A DNA stretch of 64,000 nt from Chlorobiota bacterium (GTDB lineage: Bacteria; Bacteroidota; Ignavibacteria; OLB7). This document shows positions 26,451 to 35,636 of this stretch, piece after piece. The notes under the pieces were generated by a model. It did no database searches and was not told the origin of the DNA. It saw only the letters and a list, made by a program, of their open reading frames with translations. Position numbers and translations under genes: made by a program. Each line of letters starts with the position of its first letter. The first letter of the stretch is position 1. Location of the stretch: assembly GCA_016710285.1 (NCBI GenBank), contig JADJXR010000001.1, positions 2,294,001 to 2,358,000 of the forward strand, read 5' to 3'.

Positions 26451-28028
26451 TTATTCTACGATGAACAACTGCACGCGGCGTTGGCCGTTGGAAGAAACCT
26501 CAAGAAGGTACGTTCCGGCGGGAAGCTCCGGCAACGGCAGCGTGCGAAGCCCGGCGGGGAGCATCGGAAGTTCCTGCTTCGCCACACGTTCCCCGAAGCT
26601 GCTGAAAATTTGGAGCATGATCGCCGATGGCCTATCAAGCGAAAACTGCACCGCTGCTGCGCCAGTTGTTGGGTTCGGGAACACCCGCATCGTTGCGGAA
26701 GTTACCGCCGCCCGCTCGGCTGCTGAGGTCACCACGGATGGTTTCTGGTAATAGACCTCCTCGGCTTCCCGCACAAGCTCTTCTAACTCCGGCACAACGC
26801 CTGCGGCTGCGGTCCCATTTCCACCACAGGTGGTGGTTTGGCTTGGCACGCTATCCAGCACCATGTAGGCTACGGCAAAATGGGCAACATCGCCCGGCTT
26901 CATCGTGAAAGGTTGCGAGCCAAGCAGCACCACTTGATCGCCGGCAGTGGTGTCGGGTTCAAAGGATTGTTTCCGCAACAAGGCCGCACGATCTAGGTCG
27001 GTGATGGGGTAGGGGATGGAGTCGGACCGCCGCCATGCAGCAAAGCAGCCGACCCTTCCCAGCGTGCGGTAGCTAAGGCGGCTGGCGGTGTCAATCGGGG
27101 AGCCGGGTTGGATTGTTGGTGCTTCTATCAGTGCCATTGCCAGCGCGCCCAGTTTCCCGTCAGGCTCGGGATCGCTCCAGGCGTAGCAGGCGCGGAGCGA
27201 AAGATCGCGTGCGTAAAAAATGGCATGGTCGTCGCCACGGCGTTGGCCAATGTCCGGGTCCGAAATCTGCGCAACGACACACTCCGAAAGCGTCTGGCCG
27301 CTGATGTTGGTGATGGCATATTGAACAATCACTCCATTCCTGAGCGGCCCACTTTTCCAAGCATAGACGTTCTGCTGAACCTGCAACCCGATTGGATATC
27401 CGCGCTCGGTTGCGGCGGCGGGGGTGATCTCGTAGCGTGAAAGATCGCGGTCGTGGTAGCGAACGGTGAACTGCTCGTCGGCAAGCTCAACAAACGCAGG
27501 ATAGCTGTAATCCCCCATTGCCCGCTTGTTGTTCGCTGGCTCGAAAACACCAGGATACAGGGGTGTGGCAGAGGCTTGGGTGGGGACCAGCCACAAGGGC
27601 CAGTTTGGGCGGTTGCCGCCGGCTAAAGGTTGCCCGCTCCAGCGATCGTACTCGGTGGAGTGATAGACGATGGGGGGGGCGGCGGTGTCGTTGGCAAAAG
27701 CATCGCCGGGGGTTGCCGCGCTTCGGTTGGTGACAGGGTTGTAGGTGGAAAACAGCAACTGCTGGGTGGTGTCGCCAATGGTGCGTTGCGCCCCAAACCA
27801 CAGCCCACCGCCAAACAGATATTGGGATTTGCTTCCGCGTGGCGCGGTGAAGTTTCTTGTTCGTGTGGAAGGGTTGTAGGCGATGACTCCGTTGTTTGTC
27901 ACGGAGAACTCAACATTGCTGAGGGTGCTGGTTCCCACCGAGTCAATGGTTTGGGCTGTTGCTGCAATCGTGCCAACAAACGCAGCAAGGATAGGGAGAA
28001 GGAAGTGGGTTGCTGGGTGCTTCATCAT
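26451..28028 (-). CDS. Secreted protein of unknown function with T9SS sorting domain
   Basis: The 525-residue product has a signal peptide (MMKHPATHFLLPILAAFVGTIAATAQ) and a long beta-rich body (GGGLWFGAQRTIGDTTQQLLF, NGVIVQYAITNISGQTLSECVVAQISDPDIG, MKPGDVAHFAVAYMVLDSVPS). The final ~80 residues are a T9SS type A sorting domain (MRVFPNPTTGAAAVQFSL, LPAGTYLLEVSS). The body is of the kind found in many Chlorobiota secreted proteins, and I do not recognise a catalytic domain. It is in the same direction as the arsS cluster, but the 165-bp gap and secreted nature suggest it is a separate unit. Confidence 0.8.
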   Translation of the reverse strand: MMKHPATHFLLPILAAFVGTIAATAQTIDSVGTSTLSNVEFSVTNNGVIAYNPSTRTRNFTAPRGSKSQYLFGGGLWFGAQRTIGDTTQQLLFSTYNPVTNRSAATPGDAFANDTAAPPIVYHSTEYDRWSGQPLAGGNRPNWPLWLVPTQASATPLYPGVFEPANNKRAMGDYSYPAFVELADEQFTVRYHDRDLSRYEITPAAATERGYPIGLQVQQNVYAWKSGPLRNGVIVQYAITNISGQTLSECVVAQISDPDIGQRRGDDHAIFYARDLSLRACYAWSDPEPDGKLGALAMALIEAPTIQPGSPIDTASRLSYRTLGRVGCFAAWRRSDSIPYPITDLDRAALLRKQSFEPDTTAGDQVVLLGSQPFTMKPGDVAHFAVAYMVLDSVPSQTTTCGGNGTAAAGVVPELEELVREAEEVYYQKPSVVTSAAERAAVTSATMRVFPNPTTGAAAVQFSLDRPSAIMLQIFSSFGERVAKQELPMLPAGLRTLPLPELPAGTYLLEVSSNGQRRVQLFIVE

Positions 28029-28159
28029 TGTTCATTGCCAGAATAAAGGGTGATCGGGTCGTGCATCATGGAACTATGATAAAGACAACGATCCTGGCAA
28101 AAGTTCTCACCCGCAGATAGTGCAAAAATTTGGTAGGTGACGGGAAGGCCCAGCATCAG

Positions 28160-28795
28160 CTATCTTTTAAGGGTGATGCGGAAGGTCCCGCCGTCAACAA
28201 CAACTTCATCGCCGTTGGCATTGCGGGCAACAAACCAAAAGCTCCCGATGATAACCCCAAGCTCTTCATCAATTTTCAGGATGTGGATTTCCCCGCGAAC
28301 AATCGTTGTGTTGTACGTGTCGGGGAACCCCCCCTGCACTTTCCGTTCGTACGTTGCCCCGTAGTAGATTGGGCGCGAGGTGTCAATCCCCTCCTTCGGG
28401 GCGATGTACGGGCCGTTGATAACATACACCCCGGTGTCGCGGATTCCATCAAGCCGCAGGGAGATGATTTCGTAATCCCCCCCAAGCCCGTCGCGGGTGG
28501 CTTGGATTGTTAGGTAGTAGGCCCCTTTTACTTGGGCATTATAGACATCGGGGCGCAGGACTTGGGTGGCGAACACCACTTGCTGGGTTCTGTTATCCAC
28601 GTTGATGGTGGCGTAGATGCTGTCGCCGGGGCTGCGGGTGAAGATGGAGTCCTGCAAGATGGCCGCATCGCGGGCGTTCACCTGGGTGACGACCGGAGCC
28701 ACGGTTAGCGGGTCGCGGCACGCAGAAAGGCAGATGATGCCAAGCAATCCCAGCGCCATCAGCGATGCTTTGATATGGTGTTGCTGTATCCTCAA
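28160..28795 (-). CDS. Lipoprotein of unknown function
   Basis: The 211-residue product has a lipoprotein signal (LGLLGIICLSAC, Cys26) and a beta-strand-rich mature part (QVVFATQVLRPDVYNAQVKGAYYLTIQAT, GVYVINGPYIAPKEGIDTS, GVIIGSFWFVARNANGDEVVVDGGTFRITLKR). The last segment resembles the C-terminal strands of DUF6252-like small lipoproteins of Bacteroidota, but the match is by impression. It lies 131 bp upstream of the 525-residue T9SS gene and may be in one operon with it. Confidence 0.75.
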   Translation of the reverse strand: MRIQQHHIKASLMALGLLGIICLSACRDPLTVAPVVTQVNARDAAILQDSIFTRSPGDSIYATINVDNRTQQVVFATQVLRPDVYNAQVKGAYYLTIQATRDGLGGDYEIISLRLDGIRDTGVYVINGPYIAPKEGIDTSRPIYYGATYERKVQGGFPDTYNTTIVRGEIHILKIDEELGVIIGSFWFVARNANGDEVVVDGGTFRITLKR

Positions 28796-29084
28796 TGCCG
28801 TGCTTCTGCAAACGGAAAGAAACCCAGCCGTAACCCCTTTCTAAAACCGGGGCAAAGCTACTGAGAAAAGTGATTGAAAAGTGAACAGTACAGCACCAGA
28901 ACAAAAAAAATGGGGGAAGGTTACGCGGGCCAAACGGAAGCAGAACGAAGATTGCAACAGAGGAGCCTTCTTGCGGCAAATCGGCAATCAGTATTTTGTT
29001 CCCCAAGCCTTTCTCCGCTCCAAAAAGTAATGCAGCAACAAACCACTACCTTGCTTCAATCAACAATAACCGATTTTTTGCCCC

Positions 29085-30272
29085 ATGAATACTCCGCTGC
29101 GCATTGCATTGGTTCATGCTGCGGATGCTCGTAGCGTCCGCACATGGTCCGGAACGGCATACTTTTCTAAGCAAGCCTTCCAACAATATGTGGGGGATGT
29201 GGTGGATCTTACCCCCGCCCCATTTAGTGTCACTCCATACAAGGTGGCAGGGCAGGTAATCAAAACGCTGGCAGGGCGCAGATATGATTACGCTCAGGAT
29301 CGCCCATTTGCCCAGCGATTAGGGAAACATTTCTCCCAGATATTGACCCAGGGGAAGTATGACCTTGTGTTCTCCCCGGCTGGGTCCGCAACCTTAGCCT
29401 ACCTGCAAACGGATGTCCCCATCATCTACTACAGCGATGCCACATGGCGCGTGCTGCATGACTACTATTACTGCTACACCAACGTGCTACCACGGATGGC
29501 CAAAGCTGCTGACCTGTTTGACCGACTATCAATCGAACGCGCATCGCTGGCCCTGTTCAGTTCCGATTGGGCGGCGCGGTCGGCAGTGCACGATTATCAG
29601 GCCGATCCATCGAAGGTCCACACCGTTTTTATCGGCGCAAACTTGATGGACCCGCCAACCCGCGCCCAGGCACTTCAGCGCGAAGCAAGCGATCGTATCC
29701 ACCTGCTGATGGTCGGGGTCTCGTGGGAAAACAAGGGGGGAGCAATCGCCCTGCAGACGTTGCAGGCATTGCTGAGCCGGGGAAAAGATGCGTGGCTGAC
29801 CGTGGTTGGCTGCAAGGCTCCGGAAGGAGTGGAGCATCCAAGAATGCGGGTGATCCCATTCCTGAACAAGCAGATCCCTGCCGAGCAAGAGCGGTTCCAG
29901 GCCCTTTGGCGGGAAGCAACGGTGTTCATCCTTCCAACACGGTTCGAAGCTGCGGGGATTGTCTTCTGCGAGGCCGGGGCCTACGGCCTTCCGGTGGTGG
30001 CAACCGCAACCGGCGGGGTCGGCTCGCTGGTGAAAGAAGGGGTTAATGGATACACGCTATCGCCGGAAAGCGGAGGGGAGGAATATGCCAAGAAGATTTT
30101 GGAAATTACCAGCGATGCCGGGGCCTACCGGCAGCTGTGCCACAGCAGCCGCGAGGAGTATGAGAAGCGATTGAACTGGGATGTGTGGGGCGCTCGCGTG
30201 GCCGAAATCATCGAAACCCAGCTGCCGCAGTTTCGGGGAAGAACCAAATGGAGCATGCTCCAAAAAAAATAG
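29085..30272 (+). CDS. Glycosyltransferase family 4 protein
   Basis: The 395-residue protein has a GT-B fold: an N-terminal Rossmann domain (LRIALVHAADARSVRTWSGTAYFSKQAF), the donor-binding half with IHLLMVGVSWENKGGAIALQTLQALLSRG and LTVVGCKAP, and the GT4 EX7E-type motif region FEAAGIVFCEAGAYGLPVVATATGGVGSLV. GT4 enzymes transfer sugars from nucleotide donors to glycans, lipids or proteins in envelope biosynthesis. No signal peptide is present, so it is probably cytoplasmic or membrane-peripheral. It stands alone before tRNA-His and gltX. The acceptor is unknown. Confidence 0.88.
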   Translation: MNTPLRIALVHAADARSVRTWSGTAYFSKQAFQQYVGDVVDLTPAPFSVTPYKVAGQVIKTLAGRRYDYAQDRPFAQRLGKHFSQILTQGKYDLVFSPAGSATLAYLQTDVPIIYYSDATWRVLHDYYYCYTNVLPRMAKAADLFDRLSIERASLALFSSDWAARSAVHDYQADPSKVHTVFIGANLMDPPTRAQALQREASDRIHLLMVGVSWENKGGAIALQTLQALLSRGKDAWLTVVGCKAPEGVEHPRMRVIPFLNKQIPAEQERFQALWREATVFILPTRFEAAGIVFCEAGAYGLPVVATATGGVGSLVKEGVNGYTLSPESGGEEYAKKILEITSDAGAYRQLCHSSREEYEKRLNWDVWGARVAEIIETQLPQFRGRTKWSMLQKK

Positions 30273-30384
30273 ATCACAAGGCTGCGGAAAAAGAGCGTTC
30301 TCCAAACTCAATTTTACATTCCACGGTTGCTCCGCCGCTTGGAATCCGCTAAGTTTGCCACCCCTGATTTGTAGTCCGAGTTAT

Positions 30385-30459
30385 GGCGGGTGTAGCTCAG
30401 GTGGTTAGAGCGCCTGGTTGTGGCCCAGGAGGTCGTGGGTTCAAGTCCCATCACTCGCC
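30385..30459 (+). tRNA. tRNA-His (GTG)
   Basis: The sequence folds into a complete cloverleaf: acceptor GCGGGTG/CACTCGC, D-arm AGCTC...GAGC, anticodon stem CCTGG/CCAGG with loop TTGTGGC (anticodon GTG), and T-arm GTGGG-TTCAAGT-CCCAT. The base before position 1 is G (30385) and the discriminator is C (30459), giving the G-1:C73 pair that marks tRNA-His. CCA is not encoded. Confidence 0.97.
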
Positions 30460-30465
30460 CGCAGG

Positions 30466-30496
30466 AAAAAGCACTGCTGTTGTCGGTGCTTTTTTC
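30466..30496 (+). terminator. Terminator after tRNA-His
   Basis: AAAAAGCAC at 30466-30474 pairs with GTGCTTTTT at 30486-30494 and is followed by a further T. It lies 6 bp after the tRNA and 62 bp before gltX. Confidence 0.8.
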
Positions 30497-30557
30497 GTTT
30501 GTGCGTATCGGTATGCCGTGCGCGCACGGTTTGCTTCCATTCTTACCAAACTCAGTT

Positions 30558-32009
30558 ATGGTTCGCGTTCGCTTTGCTCCGTCGCCAACTGGGCTGCTGC
30601 ACGTTGGCGGCCTTCGGTCCGCGTTGTACAATTACTTGTTTGCCCGCCACCACGGCGGAAAGTGCATTCTGCGCATCGAGGATACCGACCAAACACGCTA
30701 CGTTGAAGGGGCCGAACAAAATATCATCGAGATGTTCCGTTGGGCTGGCATTCAGTTCGATGAAGGGCCGCACGTGGGGGGGGAGTTCGGACCGTATCGC
30801 CAATCGGAACGGACCGAGCTGTACCGCCACCACGCCCAATTGCTGATTGAACGGGGCACCGCCTACTACGCCTTCGATACATCGGAGGATATCGAGCGGA
30901 TGCGCGAACGCCAGCAAAAGGCGGGCATTGCCCCGAAGTACGACCGTGCTTCGATGCGGAACCAGTTCACGCTGGGACCGGAGGAGACCCAGCGACTGCT
31001 TGCCGAAGGTGCCGAACACACCATCCGCCTGTTCGTTCCGCTAACCGGCGAAACCCGCACCACCGACATCGTCCGCGGCGAAAGCGTCTTTGCCAACCGC
31101 ACGATTGATGACCAGATTTTGCTGAAGTCCGACGGCTTCCCAACCTACCACCTGGCCAACATCGTGGATGACCACTTGATGGGCATCACCCACGTGATCC
31201 GGGGGGAAGAATGGCTGCCGTCGTTGCCAAAACACGTGATCCTGTATGATGCCTTCGGTTGGGAGAAACCGCAGTTTGCCCACTTGCCACTGCTGCTTAG
31301 CCGCGACCGGAAAAAACTCTCGAAACGGGATGGCGACGTTGCGGTCCAGGACTACCAGGAAAAAGGATACCTGCCGGAAGCATTGGTGAACTTCGTGGCA
31401 CTGCTTGGATGGAACCCAACTGCCGACCGCGAAATCTTCACGATGGAGGAGATGATCGCCATGTTCGATCTGGAAAAGGTCAACAAAGCCGGGGCGATTT
31501 TCGATGTTGACAAGCTGAACTGGATGAACGGAATGTACCTGCGCCAGCTCCCCTCCGAACGCCTGACCGATGAGCTGATGCCACTGCTTCAGCAAGCCGG
31601 AATCAATGGTGCCGAACGCGAGTACGCCGCTGCGGTGATGAACTTGGTGAAAGAACGGATCAACTTCGTGAGCGACCTGCCGGAGTTTGCCGACTACATG
31701 TTCGGCCCGGTGAAAAACTTCGACGAGGAGTACGCCGCCAAGCATTGGAAACCGGAAACCACCGGGCAGATTTCCGAGATCGCAAACCGGCTGGATGGCC
31801 TAAGCGATGCCGACTGGAACACCGCAGGGATTGAAGCAGTGATCCGCGCCTACGCCGAAGAGCTTGGGCTTTCGGCAGGGAAGCTGATCCACCCGCTTCG
31901 CTACGCCATTACCGGCAAACGCGTTGGGGCGGGAATGTTCGAGACGATGGAGGTCCTGGGGAAAACGGAATCGCTGCAACGCCTGCGCACGCAAGCTGCG
32001 GCGCGGTAG
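30558..32009 (+). CDS. gltX: Glutamyl-tRNA synthetase
   Basis: The 483-residue protein is a class I aminoacyl-tRNA synthetase that charges tRNA-Glu. The HIGH motif appears as H15-V-G-G in FAPSPTGLLHVGGLRSALYN, and the KMSKS motif as KKLSKRDGDV at about residue 250. The C-terminal anticodon-binding part ends LSAGKLIHPLRYAITGKRVGAGMFETMEVLGK. ATG 30558 was chosen because homology begins at MVRVRFAPSPTG; an upstream extension would read through the tRNA and its terminator. Length is normal for bacterial GltX. Confidence 0.96.
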   Translation: MVRVRFAPSPTGLLHVGGLRSALYNYLFARHHGGKCILRIEDTDQTRYVEGAEQNIIEMFRWAGIQFDEGPHVGGEFGPYRQSERTELYRHHAQLLIERGTAYYAFDTSEDIERMRERQQKAGIAPKYDRASMRNQFTLGPEETQRLLAEGAEHTIRLFVPLTGETRTTDIVRGESVFANRTIDDQILLKSDGFPTYHLANIVDDHLMGITHVIRGEEWLPSLPKHVILYDAFGWEKPQFAHLPLLLSRDRKKLSKRDGDVAVQDYQEKGYLPEALVNFVALLGWNPTADREIFTMEEMIAMFDLEKVNKAGAIFDVDKLNWMNGMYLRQLPSERLTDELMPLLQQAGINGAEREYAAAVMNLVKERINFVSDLPEFADYMFGPVKNFDEEYAAKHWKPETTGQISEIANRLDGLSDADWNTAGIEAVIRAYAEELGLSAGKLIHPLRYAITGKRVGAGMFETMEVLGKTESLQRLRTQAAAR

Positions 32010-32116
32010 CTTCCGCACAAACGCAGGGGCGCGCGCGGACCAATCCCGCCATTCTCTTCCTGAAGAAATTTTCTTTTGAGAGGATTTCCTCCAGCGAAAT
32101 AGAGAGCAGTGAAAAT

Positions 32117-32163
32117 AGAGAGAGCCGTTGTGCTGGACCTTGTGTCACACAACGGCTCTCTCT
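32117..32163. terminator. Bidirectional terminator between gltX and FMN reductase gene
   Basis: 16-bp arms at 32117-32132 and 32148-32163 enclose a 15-base loop. T-rich sequence follows on both strands. It separates convergent genes. Confidence 0.85.
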
Positions 32164-32191
32164 TTCTATTTCTGGCCGCTCCTTCTGGATT

Positions 32192-32758
32192 CTATGGCTG
32201 CGGTCCAGCCGATAGCTTCTGCGCCATGTTCACGTAGCCCCGGACGGTCGTCTCCAGCCGCGTGACGTGGGGGGGATCGGTCAGCCTTCCTTGCTCATCG
32301 AAGGCTTTCTGGGCCGATGCCAACGCGTACATGTCGGGATAGAGCATCAGCCCGTTCCCTTCCAACGGAATCCGCAATTGCCACAACCCGCGAATGCCGC
32401 CAACCACAGAAGTGGAGGCCGACATCACCAGCCCATGCCGCCCGCGGAATGGGGTGGGCTTGGCGCGGGAGGCCCAATCAATTGCGTTCTTCAGCGCGCC
32501 CGAGATGGAGTAATTGTACTCCGGCGCGGCAATCATTATCCCATCGGCAGCGGTGATGCGCCGCACCAATTCTTGCGCCCCCGGCGGAAGTCCCTGCTTG
32601 GCTTCCACATCGCCGTTGAACAGTGGCATATCGAACTCATGGAAATCGGCAAGGTCCACCGTCGCGCCTGCGTCGCGGGCGATTTCCACGGCAAGGTGCA
32701 GCAGCTTTTTGTTGAACGATTCCCGCCGCAGCGATGCAGCAAATGCAAGGATGGTCAT
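32192..32758 (-). CDS. NAD(P)H-dependent FMN reductase family protein
   Basis: The 188-residue flavodoxin-fold protein has the phosphate-binding loop ASLRRESFNKKLL and the PEYNYSISGALKNAIDWASR motif at residues 79-82 onward. Both are diagnostic of the NADPH-dependent FMN/quinone/chromate reductase family. It likely transfers electrons from NAD(P)H through FMN to quinones or similar acceptors. It lies at the 3' end of a run of redox-related genes (pirins, NmrA-like, YceI) on the same strand. Confidence 0.92.
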   Translation of the reverse strand: MTILAFAASLRRESFNKKLLHLAVEIARDAGATVDLADFHEFDMPLFNGDVEAKQGLPPGAQELVRRITAADGIMIAAPEYNYSISGALKNAIDWASRAKPTPFRGRHGLVMSASTSVVGGIRGLWQLRIPLEGNGLMLYPDMYALASAQKAFDEQGRLTDPPHVTRLETTVRGYVNMAQKLSAGPQP

Positions 32759-32867
32759 GGCTATTGGTCTGTGTTATGAGCAATGCAAGGAGGTTCCCCC
32801 CCTCCCTGAGTTTGCTCATGGATGGATAAAGGATAAAGAGAGAGAAGGGGGAAAGGGAGAAGGGGGA

Positions 32868-33566
32868 TTAGGGAAGATCGAACAGGAGGATTTCCGCTGG
32901 GGAGATTGCGCGCAGCTTCACGGCGGACTCCTCGCTAATGGCCGCGCCATCGCCGGCCGTCATGGCGATTCCGTTCAGCTCAACATCACCCCGAACAACC
33001 TGGGCATACGCGTACCGCCCGGCTGATAGGGCATGGGCAACCTGCGCTCCTTCTTCCAGAATGGCCGAGTAGAGAGCCACGTTTTGTTGGATACTTACCG
33101 ATCCGTCGTTCCCATCGCGGGTGACGATTGGGGCAAGGCGGTTGGTCCGTTCCTTGATGCTGAACATCTTCTGGGCATATCCGGGGTCCCCACCGGCGCG
33201 TTCCGGCAGCAACCAGATTTGCAGGAAGTGAACGGGTTCGGTGCTGGAAGCGTTGTACTCGCTGTGGGTGACGCCCCGCCCGGCACTCATCCGTTGAACC
33301 TCGCCCGGGCGGATCACGGAGTTGTTCCCCATGCTGTCGCGGTGTTCCAGCCCCCCTTCAATCACGTAGGTGATAATCTCCATGTCGCGATGCCCGTGGG
33401 TTCCGAATCCTTCCCCTGGTTGCACGCGGTCCTCGTTTATCACCCGCAGCACACGGAAGCCCATCTGCTGGGGATCGTAGTAGTTGGCAAACGAGAACGT
33501 GTGATATGTGTTCAGCCAGCCGTGGTCGGCATGGCCCCGCTGGTTGTGTGGCCGAAGAATAATCAT
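32868..33566 (-). CDS. Pirin family protein (YhhW-like quercetinase type)
   Basis: The 232-residue bicupin has the metal ligands His57, His59, His101 and Glu103 (GTHGHRDMEIITYV, RGVTHSEYN) in the arrangement of E. coli YhhW, which has quercetin 2,3-dioxygenase activity. The real physiological substrate of bacterial pirins is usually unknown. It is cytoplasmic. It sits 109 bp upstream of the FMN reductase gene and 94 bp downstream of a second pirin gene. Confidence 0.92.
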   Translation of the reverse strand: MIILRPHNQRGHADHGWLNTYHTFSFANYYDPQQMGFRVLRVINEDRVQPGEGFGTHGHRDMEIITYVIEGGLEHRDSMGNNSVIRPGEVQRMSAGRGVTHSEYNASSTEPVHFLQIWLLPERAGGDPGYAQKMFSIKERTNRLAPIVTRDGNDGSVSIQQNVALYSAILEEGAQVAHALSAGRYAYAQVVRGDVELNGIAMTAGDGAAISEESAVKLRAISPAEILLFDLP

Positions 33567-33660
33567 GGTGAAACTCCGTTGTCAGTTTGGAAAAACGTTG
33601 CCGTTAGCGAAGGGAGAAGAAGAAGGGGGGGTGAAGGAAGCTCTTCTTCGCGGAATGCTC

Positions 33661-34512
33661 TTACTCCACCAACACCCCCATCCTCCCCATTTTGTAATCC
33701 CTGAACGCCTCCAAGATTTGGGTCTGGTCGTTCATCACAAAGGGGCCGTGGGTGACGATCTCCTCGTTGAGTGGTTCGCCGGTCATCAGCAGTGCGCGGG
33801 TTGGTTCAAGGGAAGTGAAGGCAATGCCGCTGCCGTTGTTGTTGAACGCCACCAGGTTCTTTTCAATCACCCTCCCGAAACCTTCAATCTGGATGCTGCC
33901 GCTTAGCAGGTACAGGAAGGCATTGTGCGATTCAGGAATCGGGAAAAATATGCTGCCACCTTCTTCCGCTTGGATGGTGACGGCGTTCACCGGGCTGAGC
34001 GTTGGGATCGGCCCGGTCAGCCCCAGCATCTCCCCAGCGATGACGTTGAACCGCACGGTCCCATCATCGTTAGTGGCCGATGGCGTGTCGGCTTTGGTTA
34101 ATGGATAGTAGCTGGGTTGGTCCATCTTGTGGGCGGCGGGGATATTCACCCAAAGCTGGATCAGCTCGTTGAAATGTTCCACCGGGCGTTCGCTGTGGAT
34201 CACCCCCATCCCTGCGTTCATCCACTGGGTTCCGCCGGCATGGACGGTGCTGTCGTTCCCACGGCTGTCGCGGTGGCGCAGGCCCCCTTCAAACAGGAAC
34301 GTCACCGGCGCAAAACCACGATGCGGGTGCGGCCCCACGCCGGCATGGCGCAGGTCCATGTTCGGGGAAACGTCCATCACGCCATGATGGAGCAGGATAA
34401 AGGGGTCAAGGTATTCCAGCTCCTGCGATGGCAACGGCTGGCGAATGGGAATTCCCCCCATGTCGAATGTGCGTGCGGGGGCAACGGCTGCTACGGTTCG
34501 GTTCGTGTTCAT
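33661..34512 (-). CDS. Pirin family protein, longer type
   Basis: The 283-residue bicupin has ligands His62, His64, His106 and Glu108 (GPHPHRGFAPVTFLFEGG, GMGVIHSERP) and the C-terminal pirin half (HNAFLYLLSGSIQIEGF). It is longer than the neighbouring YhhW-like protein and belongs to the classical pirin branch. The start MNTNRTVAAVAPAR is typical. No signal peptide is present. Confidence 0.92.
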   Translation of the reverse strand: MNTNRTVAAVAPARTFDMGGIPIRQPLPSQELEYLDPFILLHHGVMDVSPNMDLRHAGVGPHPHRGFAPVTFLFEGGLRHRDSRGNDSTVHAGGTQWMNAGMGVIHSERPVEHFNELIQLWVNIPAAHKMDQPSYYPLTKADTPSATNDDGTVRFNVIAGEMLGLTGPIPTLSPVNAVTIQAEEGGSIFFPIPESHNAFLYLLSGSIQIEGFGRVIEKNLVAFNNNGSGIAFTSLEPTRALLMTGEPLNEEIVTHGPFVMNDQTQILEAFRDYKMGRMGVLVE

Positions 34513-34570
34513 ACAAGCGTATGGATATCAGTTCGTTGAAAGCAATGTGCGATTACCCGGGTCAAGAAAT

Positions 34571-34613
34571 GGGGAATCAGTTCTTGCCGCTGCTGGCAAA
34601 GGGCTGATTCCCC
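34571..34613 (-). terminator. Branched hairpin after NmrA-like gene
   Basis: GGGGAATCAG (34571-34580) pairs with CTGATTCCCC (34604-34613), with an inner TTGCC/GGCAA stem. It follows the NmrA-like stop (34649) on the minus strand and a short T-rich stretch comes next. Confidence 0.65.
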
Positions 34614-34648
34614 TTTTCTCTTCTTCTCGTCTCTGTGATTTCTTTTGG

Positions 34649-35494
34649 CTATCGTGAGCGAAGCCAAGATTCAGCATCCTTCAATTCAGGATGAACCTTG
34701 CGCAGGTCTTCGATCTTGGCCGTATAGCCGCTGCTGTTGAACCACTCGAACATGGCTCCCATGTCTTCGTTGTAGGCTTTCACTTGGTCAACGGTTAGGG
34801 GGACGAAGTGGAGCGGCTCGCCGGTGATGGCGGCGTATTTCTGGGCAAGCTGTGGGATCGTGATCTCGTCGCCGGCCAGCTCTATCTCGCGCCCAATGTA
34901 CTCTTCGGGGTTGTTGAAGGCCACCGCCGCAAACGCGCCGATGTCGTCCACGGCAATCATCTGCAACGGGCGTTCCGGGTGCATTCCCATCGGCAGGACC
35001 TTTCCCGTCCCTTCTTCGGCGGGCTGCGCCATGACGTTCAGGTTATCAAAGAAAAACACCGGGCGAATAACCGTGGCCGGCAGTTGCAGCAAGCGGATAT
35101 GCTGCTCAACCTCCCACTTACTTTCAAAGTGTGGGATACCGGTGTTCCGCTCGGCCCCCCCGACCGAAGTGTACAGGAAGTGCTGCACGCCAGCGGCTTT
35201 GGCGGCATCGGCCACGGCTTTTCCCTGCCGGATTTCTCCTTCCACTCCATCGGTCCATGTGTTCTGCACGCTGAAAACCCCGTGGACTCCTTCCATTGCG
35301 CTGGCAAGCGTGGCGGGGTCATCAAGGTTGGCCTGAACAATTTCGGCACCGGCATCGCGCAGTGCTTGCGCGGCTTCCCCTTCTGGGTTACGGGTTACTG
35401 CACGGACGTTCCACCCGTGGCGTAGTAGGTGGCGTGCCACAGCCCCACCCTGTTGGCCAGTTGCGCCAAAAACGAGAATTGTTTTATCGGACAT
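34649..35494 (-). CDS. NmrA/HSCARG-like NAD(P)-binding protein
   Basis: The 281-residue Rossmann protein begins MSDKTILVFGATGQQGGAVARHLL, with the GATGxxG dinucleotide loop at residues 10-16. It continues with NVRAVTRNPEG, FLYTSVGGAERN and the HSCARG-type FFFDNLNVMAQPAEEGTGKVLPMGMHPERPLQMIAVDDIGAFA. NmrA-like proteins sense NADP(H) redox state or act as quinone/aldehyde reductases. ATG 35494 was chosen because the fold starts there. It is in the same direction as the surrounding pirin and YceI genes, each separated by 100-150 bp. Confidence 0.92.
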   Translation of the reverse strand: MSDKTILVFGATGQQGGAVARHLLRHGWNVRAVTRNPEGEAAQALRDAGAEIVQANLDDPATLASAMEGVHGVFSVQNTWTDGVEGEIRQGKAVADAAKAAGVQHFLYTSVGGAERNTGIPHFESKWEVEQHIRLLQLPATVIRPVFFFDNLNVMAQPAEEGTGKVLPMGMHPERPLQMIAVDDIGAFAAVAFNNPEEYIGREIELAGDEITIPQLAQKYAAITGEPLHFVPLTVDQVKAYNEDMGAMFEWFNSSGYTAKIEDLRKVHPELKDAESWLRSR

Positions 35495-35636
35495 TGGTGT
35501 GTTTCGGTTGTTGGTTTTTGAGAGTTGAGAACTGCGAGAGAGGGAGGGGGGGGGCAGAAGAGCTGCCAATATCTTAAGCCCCCTCTATTTCCCTCACACT
35601 GTTGTTGATTTTTTGCGAAGGCTTGGGAATTGCTGA